From Sipunculus nudus (lineage: Eukaryota > Annelida > Sipuncula > Golfingiida > Sipunculidae), in NCBI GenBank assembly GCA_026874595.1, contig CM049316.1, positions 1,736,001 through 1,800,000 of the forward strand: a stretch of 64,000 nucleotides of DNA, in the 5' to 3' direction. Below the pieces are notes generated by a model. That model saw only the letters and a program-made list of their open reading frames with translations. It did not search any database and was not told the DNA's origin. The position numbers and the translations under genes are program-made. Within the stretch, counting starts at the first letter, position 1; each line of letters starts with the position of its first letter. Below, one piece after another: positions 13,401 through 28,400 of the stretch.

Positions 13401-16400
13401 CCATGAACCTATATTTCAATTATAATTACAAACTGACCTTTGTCATTGTCACTGAACAAGCAGTGTGATCCATTAGCAATTAACCTATATTTCAATTATA
13501 ATTACAAACTGACCTTTGTCATTGTCACTGAACAAGCAGTGTGATCCATTAGCCATGAACCTATATTTCAATTATAATTACAAACTGACCTTTGTCATTG
13601 TCACTGAACAAGCAGTGTGATCTATAAGCCATGAACCTATATTTCAATTATAATTACAAACTGACCTTTGTCATTGTCACTGAACAAGCAGTGTGATCCA
13701 TTAGCCATGAACCTATATTTCAATTATAATTACAAACTGACCTTTGTCATTGTCACTGAACAAGCAGTGTGATCCATTAGCCATGAACCTATATTTCAAT
13801 TATAATTACAAACTGACCTTTGTCATTGTCACTGAACAAGCAGTGTGATCCATTAGCCATGAACCTGTATTTCAATTATAATTACAAACTGACCTTTGTC
13901 ATTGTCACTGAACAAGCAGTGTGATCTATAAGCCATGAACCTGTATTTCAATTATAATTACAAACTGACCTTTGTCATTGTCACTGAACAAGCAGTGTGA
14001 TCGATGAGCAATTAACCTATATTTCAATTATAATTACAAACTGACCTTTGTCATTGTCACTGAACAAGCAGTGTGATCCATTAGCCATGAATCTATATTT
14101 CAATTATAATTACAAACTGACCTTTGTCATTGTCACTGAACAAGCAGTGTGATCCAATAGCCATGAACCTATATTTCAATTATAATTACAAACTGACCTT
14201 TGTCATTGTCACTGAACAAGCAGTGTGATCCATTAGCAATTAACCTATATTTCAATTATAATTACAAACTGACCTTTGTCATTGTCACTGAACAAGCAGT
14301 GTGATCCATTAGCCATGAACCTATATTTCAATTATAATTACAAACTGACCTTTGTCATTGTCACTGAACAAGCAGTGTGATCTATAAGCCATGAACCTAT
14401 ATTTCAATTATAATTACAAACTGACCTTTGTCATTGTCACTGAACAAGCAGTGTGATCCATTAGCCATGAACCTATATTTCAATTATAATTACAAACTGA
14501 CCTTTGTCATTGTCACTGAACAAGCAGTGTGATCCATTAGCCATGAACCTATATTTCAATTATAATTACAAACTGACCTTTGTCATTGTCACTGAACAAG
14601 CAGTGTGATCCATTAGCCATGAACCTATATTTCAATTATAATTACAAACTGACCTTTGTCATTGTCACTGAACAAGCAGTGTGATCCATTAGCCATGAAC
14701 CTATATTTCAATTATAATTACAAACTGACCTTTGTCATTGTCACTGAACAAGCAGTGTGATCTATAAGCCATGAACCTATATTTCAATTAGAATTACAAA
14801 CTGACCTTTGTCATTGTCACTGAACAAGCAGTGTGATCTATATGCCATGAACCTATATTTCAATTATAATTACAAACTGACCTTTGTCATTGTCACTGAA
14901 CAAGCAGTGTGATCTATATGCCATGAACCTATATTTCAATTATAATTACAAACTGACCTTTGTCATTGTCACTGAACAAGCAGTGTGATCTATAAGCCAT
15001 GAACCTATATTTCAATTATAATTACAAACTGACCTTTGTCATTGTCAATGAACAAGCAGTGTGATCCATTAGCCATGAACCTATATTTCAATTATAATTA
15101 CAAACTGACCTTTGTCATTGTCACTGAACAAGCAGTGTGATCCATTAGCAATTAACCCATATTTCAATTATAATTACAAACTGACCTTTGTCATTGTCAC
15201 TGAACAAGCAGTGTGATCTATATGCCATGAACCTATTTTTCAATTATAATTACAAACTGACCTTTGTCATTGTCACTGAACAAGCAGTGTGATCCATTAG
15301 CAATTAACCTATATTTCAATTATAATTACAAACTGACCTTTGTCATTGTCACTGAACAAGGAGTGTGATCTATATGCCATGAACCTATATTTCAATTATA
15401 ATTACAAACTGACCTTTGTCATTGTCACTGAACAAGCAGTGTGATCCATTCGCCATGAACCTATATTTCAATTATAATTACAAACTGACCTTTGTCATTG
15501 TCACTGAACAAGCAGTGTGATCCATTAGCAATTAACCTATATTTCAATTAGAATTACAAACTGACCTTTGTCATTGTCACTGAACAAGCAGTGTGATCTA
15601 TATGCCATGAACCTATATTTCAATTATAATTACAAACTGACCATTGTCATTGTCACTGAACAAGCAGTGTGATCCATTAGGCATGAACCTATATTTCAAT
15701 TATAATTACAAACTGACCTTTGTCATTGTCACTGAACAAGCAGTGTGATCCATTAGCCATGAACCTATATTTCAATTATAATTACAAACTGACCTTTGTC
15801 ATTGTCACTGAACAAGCAGTGTGATCCATTAGCAATTAACCTATATTTCAATTATGATTACAAACTGACCTTTGTCATTGTCACTGAACAAGCAGTGTGA
15901 TCTATATGCCATGAACCTATATTTCAATTATAATTACAAACTGACCTTTGTCATTGTCACTGAACAAGCAGTGTGATCCATTAGCCATGAACCTATATTT
16001 CAATTATAATTACAAACTGACCTTTGTCATTGTCACTGAACAAGCAGTGTGATCCATTAGCAATTAACCTATATTTCAATTATAATTACAAACTGACCTT
16101 TGTCATTGTCACTGAACAAGCAGTGTGATCTATATGCCATGAACCTATATTTCAATTATAATTACAAACTGACCTTTGTCATTGTCACTGAACAAGCAGT
16201 GTGATCCATTAGCCATGAACCTATATTTCAATTATAATTACAAACTGACCTTTGTCATTGTCAGTGAACAAGCAGTGTGATCCATTATCAATTAACCTAT
16301 ATTTCAATTATAATTACAAACTGACCTTTGTCATTGTCACTGAACAAGCAGTGTGATCTATATGCCATGAACCTATATTTCAATTATAATTACAAACTGA

Positions 16401-19400
16401 CCTTTGTCATTGTCACTGAACAAGCAGTGTGATCCATTAGCAATTAACCTATATTTCAATTATAATTACAAACTGACCTTTGTCATTGTCACTGAACAAG
16501 CAGTGTGATCTATATGCCATGAACCTATATTTCAATTATAATTACAAACTGACCTTTGTCATTGTCACTGAACAAGCAGTGTGATCCATTAGCAATTAAC
16601 CTATATTTCAATTATAATTACAAACTGACCTTTGTCATTGTCACTGAACAAGCAGTGTGATCTATCTGCCATGAACCTATATTTCAATTATAATTACAAA
16701 CTGACCTTTGTCATTGTCACTGAACAAGCTGTGTGATCCATAGGCAATTAACCTATATTTCAATTATAATTACAAACTGACCTTTGTCAATGGTCACTGA
16801 ACAAGCAGTGTGATCTATAAGCCATGAACCTATATTTCAATTATAATTACAAACTGACCTTTGTCATTGTCACTGAACAAGCAGTGTGATCTATATGCCA
16901 TGAACCTATATTTCAATTATAATTACAAACTGACCTTTGTCATTGTCACTGAACAAGCAGTGTGATCCATTAGCCATGAACCTATATTTCAATTATAATT
17001 ACAAACTGACCTTTGTCATTGTCACTGAACAAGCAGTGTGATCTATAAGCCATGAACCTATATTTCAATTATAATTACAAACTGACCTTTGTCATTGTCA
17101 CTAAACAAGCAGTGTGATCTATATGCCATGAACCTATATTTCAATTATAATTACAAACTGACCTTTGTCATTGTCACTGAACAAGCAGTGTGATCCATTA
17201 GCAATTTACCTATATTTCAATTATAATTACAAACTGACCTTTGTCATTGTCACTGAACAAGCAGTGTGATCCATTAGCCATGAACCTATATTTCAATTAT
17301 AATTACAAACTGACCTTTGTCATTGTCACTGAACAAGCAGTGTGATCTATATGCCATGAACCTATATTTCAATTATAATTACAAACTGACCTTTGTCATT
17401 GTCACTGAACAAGCAGTGTGATCCATTAGCCATGAACCTATATTTCAATTATAATTACAAACTGACCTTTGTCATTGTCACTGAACAAGCAGTGTGATCC
17501 ATTAGCAATTAACCTATATTTCAATTATAATTACAAACTGACCTTTGTCATTGTCACTGAACAAGCAGTGTGATCTATATGCCATGAACCTATATTTCAA
17601 TTATAATTACAAACTGACCTTTGTCATTGTCACTGAACAAGCAGTGTGATCCATTAGCAATTAACCTATATTTCAATTATAATTACAAACTGACCTTTGT
17701 CATTGTCACTGAACAAGCAGTGTGATCCATTAGCAATTAACCTATAATTCAATTATAATTACAAACTGACCTTTGTCATTGTCACTGAACAAGCAGTGTG
17801 ATCTATATGCCATGAACCTATATTTCAATTATAATTACAAACTGACCTTTGCCATTGTCACTGAACAAGCAGTGTGATCCATAGGCAATTAACCTATATT
17901 TCAATTATAATTACAAACTGACCTTTGTCATTGTCACTGAACAAGCAGTGTGATCTATATGCCATGAACCTATATTTCAATTATAATTACAAACTGACCT
18001 TTGTCATTGTCACTGAACAAGCAGTGTGATCTATATGCCATGAACCTATATTTCAATTATAATTACAAACTGACCTTTGTCATTGTCACTGAACAAGCAG
18101 TGTGATCCATTAGCAATTAACCTATATTTCAATTATAATTACAAACTGACCTTTGTCATTGTCACTGAACAAGCAGTGTGATCCATTAGCCATGAACCTA
18201 TATTTCAATTATAATTACAAACTGACCTTTGTCATTGTCACTGAACAAGCAGTGTAATCCATTAGCCATGAACCTATATTTCAATTATAATTACAAACTG
18301 ACCTTTGTCATTGTCACCGAACAAGCAGTGTGATCTATATGCCATGAACCTATATTTCAATTATAATTACAAACTGACCTTTGTCATTGTCACTGAACAA
18401 GCAGTGTGATCCATTAGCCATGAACCTATATTTCAATTATAATTACAAACTGACCTTTGTCATTGTCACTGAACAAGCAGTGTGATCCATTAGCAATTAA
18501 CCTATATTTCAATTATAATTACAAACTGACCTTTGTCATTGTCACTGAACAAGCAGTGTGATCCATTAGCAATTAACCTATATTTCAATTATAATTACAA
18601 ACTGACCTTTGTCATTGTCACTGAACAAGGAGTGTGATCTATATGCCATGAACCTATATTTCAATTATAATTACAAACTGACCTTTGTCATTGTCACTGA
18701 ACAAGCAGTGTGATCCATTAGCCATGAACCTATATTTCATTTATAATTACAAACTGACCTTTGTCATTGTCACTGAAGAAGCAGTGTGATCCATTAGCAA
18801 TTAACCTATATTTCAATTATAATTACAAACTGACCTTTGTCATTGTCACTGAACAAGCAGTGTGATCTATATGCCATGAACCTATATTTCAATTATAATT
18901 ACAAACTGACCTTTGTCATTGTTACTGAACAAGCAGTGTGATCTATAAGCCATGAACCTATATTTCAATTATAATTACAAACTGACCTTTGTCATTGTCA
19001 CTGAACAAGCAGTGTGATCCAATAGCCATGAACCTATATTTCAATTATGATTACAAACTGACCTTTGTCATTGTCACTGAACAAGCAGTGTGATCCATTA
19101 GCCATTAACCTATATTTCAATTATAATTACAAACTGACCTTTGTCATTGTCACTGAACAAGCAGTGTGATCCATTAGCCATGAACCTATATTTCAATTAT
19201 AATTACAAACTGACCTTTGTCATTGTCACTGAACAAGCAGTGTGATCCATTAGCCATGAACCTATATTTCAATTATAATTACAAACTGACCTTTGTCATT
19301 GTCACTGAACAAGCAGTGTGATCTATAAGCCATGAACCTATATTTCAATTAGAATAACAAACTGACCTTTGTCATTGTCACTGAACAAGCAGTGTGATCT

Positions 19401-22400
19401 ATATGCCATGAACCTATATTTCAATTAGAATTACAAACTGACCTTTGTCATTGTCACTGAACAAGCAGTGTGATCTATATGCCATGAACCTATATTTCAA
19501 TTATAATTACAAACTGACCTTTGTCATTGTCACTGAACAAGCAGTGTGATCTATAAGCCATGAACCTATATTTCAATTATAATTACAAACTGACCTTTGT
19601 CATTGTCACTGAACAAGCAGTGTGATCCATTAGCCATGAACCTATATTTCAATTATAATTACAAACTGACCTTTGTCATTGTCACTGAACAAGCAGTGTG
19701 ATCCATTAGCAATTAACCCATATTTCAATTATAATTACAAACTGACCTTTGTCATTGTCACTGAACAAGCAGTGTGATCTATATGCCATGAACCTATTTT
19801 TCAATTATAATTACAAACTGACCTTTGTCATTGTCACTGAACAAGCAGTGTGATCCATTAGCAATTAACCTATATTTCAATTATAATTACAAACTGACCT
19901 TTGTCATTGTCACTGAACAAGCAGTGTGATCTATATGCCATGAACCTATATTTCAATTATAATTACAAACTGACCTTTGTCATTGTCACTGAACAAGCAG
20001 TGTGATCCATTAGCCATGAACCTATATTTCAATTATAATTACAAACTGACCTTTGTCATTGTCACTGAACAAGCAGTGTGATCCATTAGCAATTAACCTA
20101 TATTTCAATTAGAATTACAAACTGACCTTTGTCATTGTCACTGAACAAGCAGTGTGATCTATATGCCATGAACCTATATTTCAATTATAATTACAAACTG
20201 ACCTTTGTCATTGTCACTGAACAAGCAGTGTGATCCATTAGCCATGAACCTATATTTCAATTATAATTACAAACTGACCTTTGTCATTGTCACTGAACAA
20301 GCAGTGTGATCCATTAGCCATGAACCTATATTTCAATTATAATTACAAACTGACCTTTGTCATTGTCACTGAACAAGCAGTGTGATCCATTAGCCATGAA
20401 GATATTTTTCAATTATAATTACAAACTGACCTTTGTCATTGTCACTGAACAAGCAGTGTGATCCAATTATAGCCATGAACCTATATTTCAATTATAATTA
20501 CAAACTGACCTTTGTCATTGTCACTGAACAAGCAGTGTGATCTATAAGCCATGAACCTATTTTTCAATTATAATTACAAACTGACCTTTGTCATTGTCAC
20601 TGAACAAGCAGTGTGATCCATTAGCCATGAACCTATATTTCAATTATAATTACAAACTGACCTTTGTCATTGTCACTGAACAAGCAGTGTGATCCATTAG
20701 CCATGAACCTGTATTTCAATTATAATTACAAACTGACCTTTGTCATTGTCACTGAACAAGCAGTGTGATCTATAAGCCATGAACCTATATTTCAATTATA
20801 ATTACAAACTGACCTTTGTCATTGTCACTGAACAAGCAGTGTGATCGATTAGCAATTAACCTATATTTCAATTATAATTACAAACTGACCTTTGTCATTG
20901 TCACTGAACAAGCAGTGTGATCCATTAGCCATGAATCTATATTTCAATTATAATTACAAACTGACCTTTGTCATTGTCACTGAACAAGCAGTGTGATCCA
21001 ATAGCCATGAACCTATATTTCAATTATAATTACAAACTGACCTTTGTCATTGTCACTGAACAAGCAGTGTGATCCATTAGCAATTAACCTATATTTCAAT
21101 TATAATTACAAACTGACCTTTGTCATTGTCACTGAACAAGCAGTGTGATCCATTAGCCATGAACCTATATTTCAATTATAATTACAAACTGACCTTTGTC
21201 ATTGTCACTGAACAAGCAGTGTGATCTATAAGCCATGAACCTATATTTCAATTATAATTACAAACTGACCTTTGTCATTGTCACTGAACAAGCAGTGTGA
21301 TCCATTAGCCATGAACCTATATTTCAATTATAATTACAAACTGACCTTTGTCATTGTCACTGAACAAGCAGTGTGATCCATTAGCCATGAACCTATATTT
21401 CAATTATAATTACAAACTGACCTTTGTCATTGTCACTGAACAAGCAGTGTGATCCATTAGCCATGAACCTGTATTTCAATTATAATTACAAACTGACCTT
21501 TGTCATTGTCACTGAACAAGCAGTGTGATCTATAAGCCATGAACCTGTATTTCAATTATAATTACAAACTGACCTTTGTCATTGTCACTGAACAAGCAGT
21601 GTGATCGATGAGCAATTAACCTATATTTCAATTATAATTACAAACTGACCTTTGTCATTGTCACTGAACAAGCAGTGTGATCCATTAGCCATGAATCTAT
21701 ATTTCAATTATAATTACAAACTGACCTTTGTCATTGTCACTGAACAAGCAGTGTGATCCAATAGCCATGAACCTATATTTCAATTATAATTACAAACTGA
21801 CCTTTGTCATTGTCACTGAACAAGCAGTGTGATCCATTAGCAATTAACCTATATTTCAATTATAATTACAAACTGACCTTTGTCATTGTCACTGAACAAG
21901 CAGTGTGATCCATTAGCCATGAACCTATATTTCAATTATAATTACAAACTGACCTTTGTCATTGTCACTGAACAAGCAGTGTGATCTATAAGCCATGAAC
22001 CTATATTTCAATTATAATTACAAACTGACCTTTGTCATTGTCACTGAACAAGCAGTGTGATCCATTAGCCATGAACCTATATTTCAATTATAATTACAAA
22101 CTGACCTTTGTCATTGTCACTGAACAAGCAGTGTGATCCATTAGCCATGAACCTATATTTCAATTATAATTACAAACTGACCTTTGTCATTGTCACTGAA
22201 CAAGCAGTGTGATCCATTAGCCATGAACCTATATTTCAATTATAATTACAAACTGACCTTTGTCATTGTCACTGAACAAGCAGTGTGATCCATTAGCCAT
22301 GAACCTATATTTCAATTATAATTACAAACTGACCTTTGTCATTGTCACTGAACAAGCAGTGTGATCTATAAGCCATGAACCTATATTTCAATTAGAATTA

Positions 22401-25400
22401 CAAACTGACCTTTGTCATTGTCACTGAACAAGCAGTGTGATCTATATGCCATGAACCTATATTTCAATTATAATTACAAACTGACCTTTGTCATTGTCAC
22501 TGAACAAGCAGTGTGATCTATATGCCATGAACCTATATTTCAATTATAATTACAAACTGACCTTTGTCATTGTCACTGAACAAGCAGTGTGATCTATAAG
22601 CCATGAACCTATATTTCAATTATAATTACAAACTGACCTTTGTCATTGTCAATGAACAAGCAGTGTGATCCATTAGCCATGAACCTATATTTCAATTATA
22701 ATTACAAACTGACCTTTGTCATTGTCACTGAACAAGCAGTGTGATCCATTAGCAATTAACCCATATTTCAATTATAATTACAAACTGACCTTTGTCATTG
22801 TCACTGAACAAGCAGTGTGATCTATATGCCATGAACCTATTTTTCAATTATAATTACAAACTGACCTTTGTCATTGTCACTGAACAAGCAGTGTGATCCA
22901 TTAGCAATTAACCTATATTTCAATTATAATTACAAACTGACCTTTGTCATTGTCACTGAACAAGGAGTGTGATCTATATGCCATGAACCTATATTTCAAT
23001 TATAATTACAAACTGACCTTTGTCATTGTCACTGAACAAGCAGTGTGATCCATTCGCCATGAACCTATATTTCAATTATAATTACAAACTGACCTTTGTC
23101 ATTGTCACTGAACAAGCAGTGTGATCCATTAGCAATTAACCTATATTTCAATTAGAATTACAAACTGACCTTTGTCATTGTCACTGAACAAGCAGTGTGA
23201 TCTATATGCCATGAACCTATATTTCAATTATAATTACAAACTGACCATTGTCATTGTCACTGAACAAGCAGTGTGATCCATTAGGCATGAACCTATATTT
23301 CAATTATAATTACAAACTGACCTTTGTCATTGTCACTGAACAAGCAGTGTGATCCATTAGCCATGAACCTATATTTCAATTATAATTACAAACTGACCTT
23401 TGTCATTGTCACTGAACAAGCAGTGTGATCCATTAGCAATTAACCTATATTTCAATTATGATTACAAACTGACCTTTGTCATTGTCACTGAACAAGCAGT
23501 GTGATCTATATGCCATGAACCTATATTTCAATTATAATTACAAACTGACCTTTGTCATTGTCACTGAACAAGCAGTGTGATCCATTAGCCATGAACCTAT
23601 ATTTCAATTATAATTACAAACTGACCTTTGTCATTGTCACTGAACAAGCAGTGTGATCCATTAGCAATTAACCTATATTTCAATTATAATTACAAACTGA
23701 CCTTTGTCATTGTCACTGAACAAGCAGTGTGATCTATATGCCATGAACCTATATTTCAATTATAATTACAAACTGACCTTTGTCATTGTCACTGAACAAG
23801 CAGTGTGATCCATTAGCCATGAACCTATATTTCAATTATAATTACAAACTGACCTTTGTCATTGTCAGTGAACAAGCAGTGTGATCCATTATCAATTAAC
23901 CTATATTTCAATTATAATTACAAACTGACCTTTGTCATTGTCACTGAACAAGCAGTGTGATCTATATGCCATGAACCTATATTTCAATTATAATTACAAA
24001 CTGACCTTTGTCATTGTCACTGAACAAGCAGTGTGATCCATTAGCAATTAACCTATATTTCAATTATAATTACAAACTGACCTTTGTCATTGTCACTGAA
24101 CAAGCAGTGTGATCTATATGCCATGAACCTATATTTCAATTATAATTACAAACTGACCTTTGTCATTGTCACTGAACAAGCAGTGTGATCCATTAGCAAT
24201 TAACCTATATTTCAATTATAATTACAAACTGACCTTTGTCATTGTCACTGAACAAGCAGTGTGATCTATCTGCCATGAACCTATATTTCAATTATAATTA
24301 CAAACTGACCTTTGTCATTGTCACTGAACAAGCTGTGTGATCCATAGGCAATTAACCTATATTTCAATTATAATTACAAACTGACCTTTGTCAATGGTCA
24401 CTGAACAAGCAGTGTGATCTATAAGCCATGAACCTATATTTCAATTATAATTACAAACTGACCTTTGTCATTGTCACTGAACAAGCAGTGTGATCTATAT
24501 GCCATGAACCTATATTTCAATTATAATTACAAACTGACCTTTGTCATTGTCACTGAACAAGCAGTGTGATCCATTAGCCATGAACCTATATTTCAATTAT
24601 AATTACAAACTGACCTTTGTCATTGTCACTGAACAAGCAGTGTGATCTATAAGCCATGAACCTATATTTCAATTATAATTACAAACTGACCTTTGTCATT
24701 GTCACTAAACAAGCAGTGTGATCTATATGCCATGAACCTATATTTCAATTATAATTACAAACTGACCTTTGTCATTGTCACTGAACAAGCAGTGTGATCC
24801 ATTAGCAATTTACCTATATTTCAATTATAATTACAAACTGACCTTTGTCATTGTCACTGAACAAGCAGTGTGATCCATTAGCCATGAACCTATATTTCAA
24901 TTATAATTACAAACTGACCTTTGTCATTGTCACTGAACAAGCAGTGTGATCTATATGCCATGAACCTATATTTCAATTATAATTACAAACTGACCTTTGT
25001 CATTGTCACTGAACAAGCAGTGTGATCCATTAGCCATGAACCTATATTTCAATTATAATTACAAACTGACCTTTGTCATTGTCACTGAACAAGCAGTGTG
25101 ATCCATTAGCAATTAACCTATATTTCAATTATAATTACAAACTGACCTTTGTCATTGTCACTGAACAAGCAGTGTGATCTATATGCCATGAACCTATATT
25201 TCAATTATAATTACAAACTGACCTTTGTCATTGTCACTGAACAAGCAGTGTGATCCATTAGCAATTAACCTATATTTCAATTATAATTACAAACTGACCT
25301 TTGTCATTGTCACTGAACAAGCAGTGTGATCCATTAGCAATTAACCTATATTTCAATTATAATTACAAACTGACCTTTGTCATTGTCACTGAACAAGCAG

Positions 25401-28400
25401 TGTGATCTATATGCCATGAACCTATATTTCAATTATAATTACAAACTGACCTTTGCCATTGTCACTGAACAAGCAGTGTGATCCATAGGCAATTAACCTA
25501 TATTTCAATTATAATTACAAACTGACCTTTGTCATTGTCACTGAACAAGCAGTGTGATCTATATGCCATGAACCTATATTTCAATTATAATTACAAACTG
25601 ACCTTTGTCATTGTCACTGAACAAGCAGTGTGATCTATATGCCATGAACCTATATTTCAATTATAATTACAAACTGACCTTTGTCATTGTCACTGAACAA
25701 GCAGTGTGATCCATTAGCAATTAACCTATATTTCAATTATAATTACAAACTGACCTTTGTCATTGTCACTGAACAAGCAGTGTGATCCATTAGCCATGAA
25801 CCTATATTTCAATTATAATTACAAACTGACCTTTGTCATTGTCACTGAACAAGCAGTGTAATCCATTAGCCATGAACCTATATTTCAATTATAATTACAA
25901 ACTGACCTTTGTCATTGTCACCGAACAAGCAGTGTGATCTATATGCCATGAACCTATATTTCAATTATAATTACAAACTGACCTTTGTCATTGTCACTGA
26001 ACAAGCAGTGTGATCCATTAGCCATGAACCTATATTTCAATTATAATTACAAACTGACCTTTGTCATTGTCACTGAACAAGCAGTGTGATCCATTAGCAA
26101 TTAACCTATATTTCAATTATAATTACAAACTGACCTTTGTCATTGTCACTGAACAAGCAGTGTGATCCATTAGCAATTAACCTATATTTCAATTATAATT
26201 ACAAACTGACCTTTGTCATTGTCACTGAACAAGGAGTGTGATCTATATGCCATGAACCTATATTTCAATTATAATTACAAACTGACCTTTGTCATTGTCA
26301 CTGAACAAGCAGTGTGATCCATTAGCCATGAACCTATATTTCATTTATAATTACAAACTGACCTTTGTCATTGTCACTGAAGAAGCAGTGTGATCCATTA
26401 GCAATTAACCTATATTTCAATTATAATTACAAACTGACCTTTGTCATTGTCACTGAACAAGCAGTGTGATCTATATGCCATGAACCTATATTTCAATTAT
26501 AATTACAAACTGACCTTTGTCATTGTTACTGAACAAGCAGTGTGATCTATAAGCCATGAACCTATATTTCAATTATAATTACAAACTGACCTTTGTCATT
26601 GTCACTGAACAAGCAGTGTGATCCAATAGCCATGAACCTATATTTCAATTATGATTACAAACTGACCTTTGTCATTGTCACTGAACAAGCAGTGTGATCC
26701 ATTAGCCATTAACCTATATTTCAATTATAATTACAAACTGACCTTTGTCATTGTCACTGAACAAGCAGTGTGATCCATTAGCCATGAACCTATATTTCAA
26801 TTATAATTACAAACTGACCTTTGTCATTGTCACTGAACAAGCAGTGTGATCTATATGCCATGAACCTATATTTCAATTATAATTACAAACTGACCTTTGT
26901 CATTGTCACTGAACAAGCAGTGTGATCCAATAGCCATTAACCTATATTTCAATTATAATTACAAACTGACCTTTGTCATTGTCACTGAACAAGCAGTGTT
27001 ATCTATATGCCATGAACCTATATTTCAATTATAATTACAAACTTACCTTTGCCATCCTGTTCTGTAGTTCTGAGACTGGTAATACTGTATGGTTCACTAC
27101 ATTGAATCCAAGTGCCTCAGCCACCTGTAAACAAAATAAATAATACAGGGATATAGGAACTGACAGGACTAGGATAGTACATTATGAACATTAAGTTAAA
27201 ATCAGTTTCACATAAAATTTATTACAAATAAATATTTTAACCTCTATGTTGAAAACCAGAAGAACATATTTCTCTCGAAACTCCTGAATCCAAACTTTTC
27301 ACTCAGAATGCTTATGATGGATTCATGTCTGTAATATAACCCCCACCCCTGCCTTAACATTATGTGCAGATAGATGGGTCACATATACATAGTACACCAA
27401 AGTTGCATTAAGTACAAATAAAAGAAATTAAAAAAAATTATATAAGGTGTGATTTATCAATGCTTTGTTCTGTTCATAACTTCAATAAATTAATTATCTG
27501 ATACATAAATAGTATAAAGAAATCTGAAAATAAAATGAGCCTTATGTAAATGTTCACCATTTTACAACACCTTCATGTGTAACATTAAAGAGAACAAGAA
27601 AAGGTAAATTTTCTTAAACAAAAGATTAAACACTTTGTGTAAGTTTTATAAAGATGAGACAGTAAAAGAGTTACCTGGATTGAGATGTGAGGTGCCACAC
27701 TGCATAGGGCGACATCTGGTGGCGGGTTTAGGTCTGAACTTGTCCAGGTTATGAACATGAGTTTTGGTCTACAAATATAAAAACACTTTACAACATTGGA
27801 GCAAGTAACACTGTAATCCATTACCATTCAATATAATTATTATATAAAAATATTATATTATATTAATACATACTAATACATAAATTAGTTTCTCACCAAT
27901 TTCCTCATTATATCATGTAATCTAAAATTTTATGAAATGTATCACACTTAACCTCCATATTATGTATTACGTATGTATATTTATCCAAGTGTCACAGGTG
28001 GCTGTTGTGTCACTGGCTAAAAAACCTTAACAACAGTCTCCAGACATAATAAAAACAATGACATGCTGATTATATGTTCATGGATACATTACTTTTATAC
28101 TTTTATGTCAAATAAATATTTCTCTCTCTCTCTATTATATTATTTTATTACATACATTATGTTATATTTATTATATGATATTTATTTATGCTATATGGTA
28201 TTCCTTGCATACATGCTTAACAGATATGCTCTATCTGAAAAAAAATATTTATTTGTCTGTCATTACATCTAATGAAACCCTGAAGCAAACTAGTAGATTC
28301 AATAGATTATGAGTAAAAGTAAAAAAAAAAAAGTTAATTCCGTTTCAGTTTTTAACAAAATCCTGGTTATGAATGCCCCTCATGGAAAGGCCCTTCTTGA

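Noticed and set aside
7584-27046. Regular repeats that could suggest a CRISPR array
   Set aside because: Monomers are contiguous with no variable spacers, the gene context is a spliced eukaryotic gene, and the unit contains that gene's splice donor.
27585-27827. 80-codon minus-strand open frame
   Set aside because: Only its middle (27,675-27,768) is exon; both ends run into intron past good splice sites.
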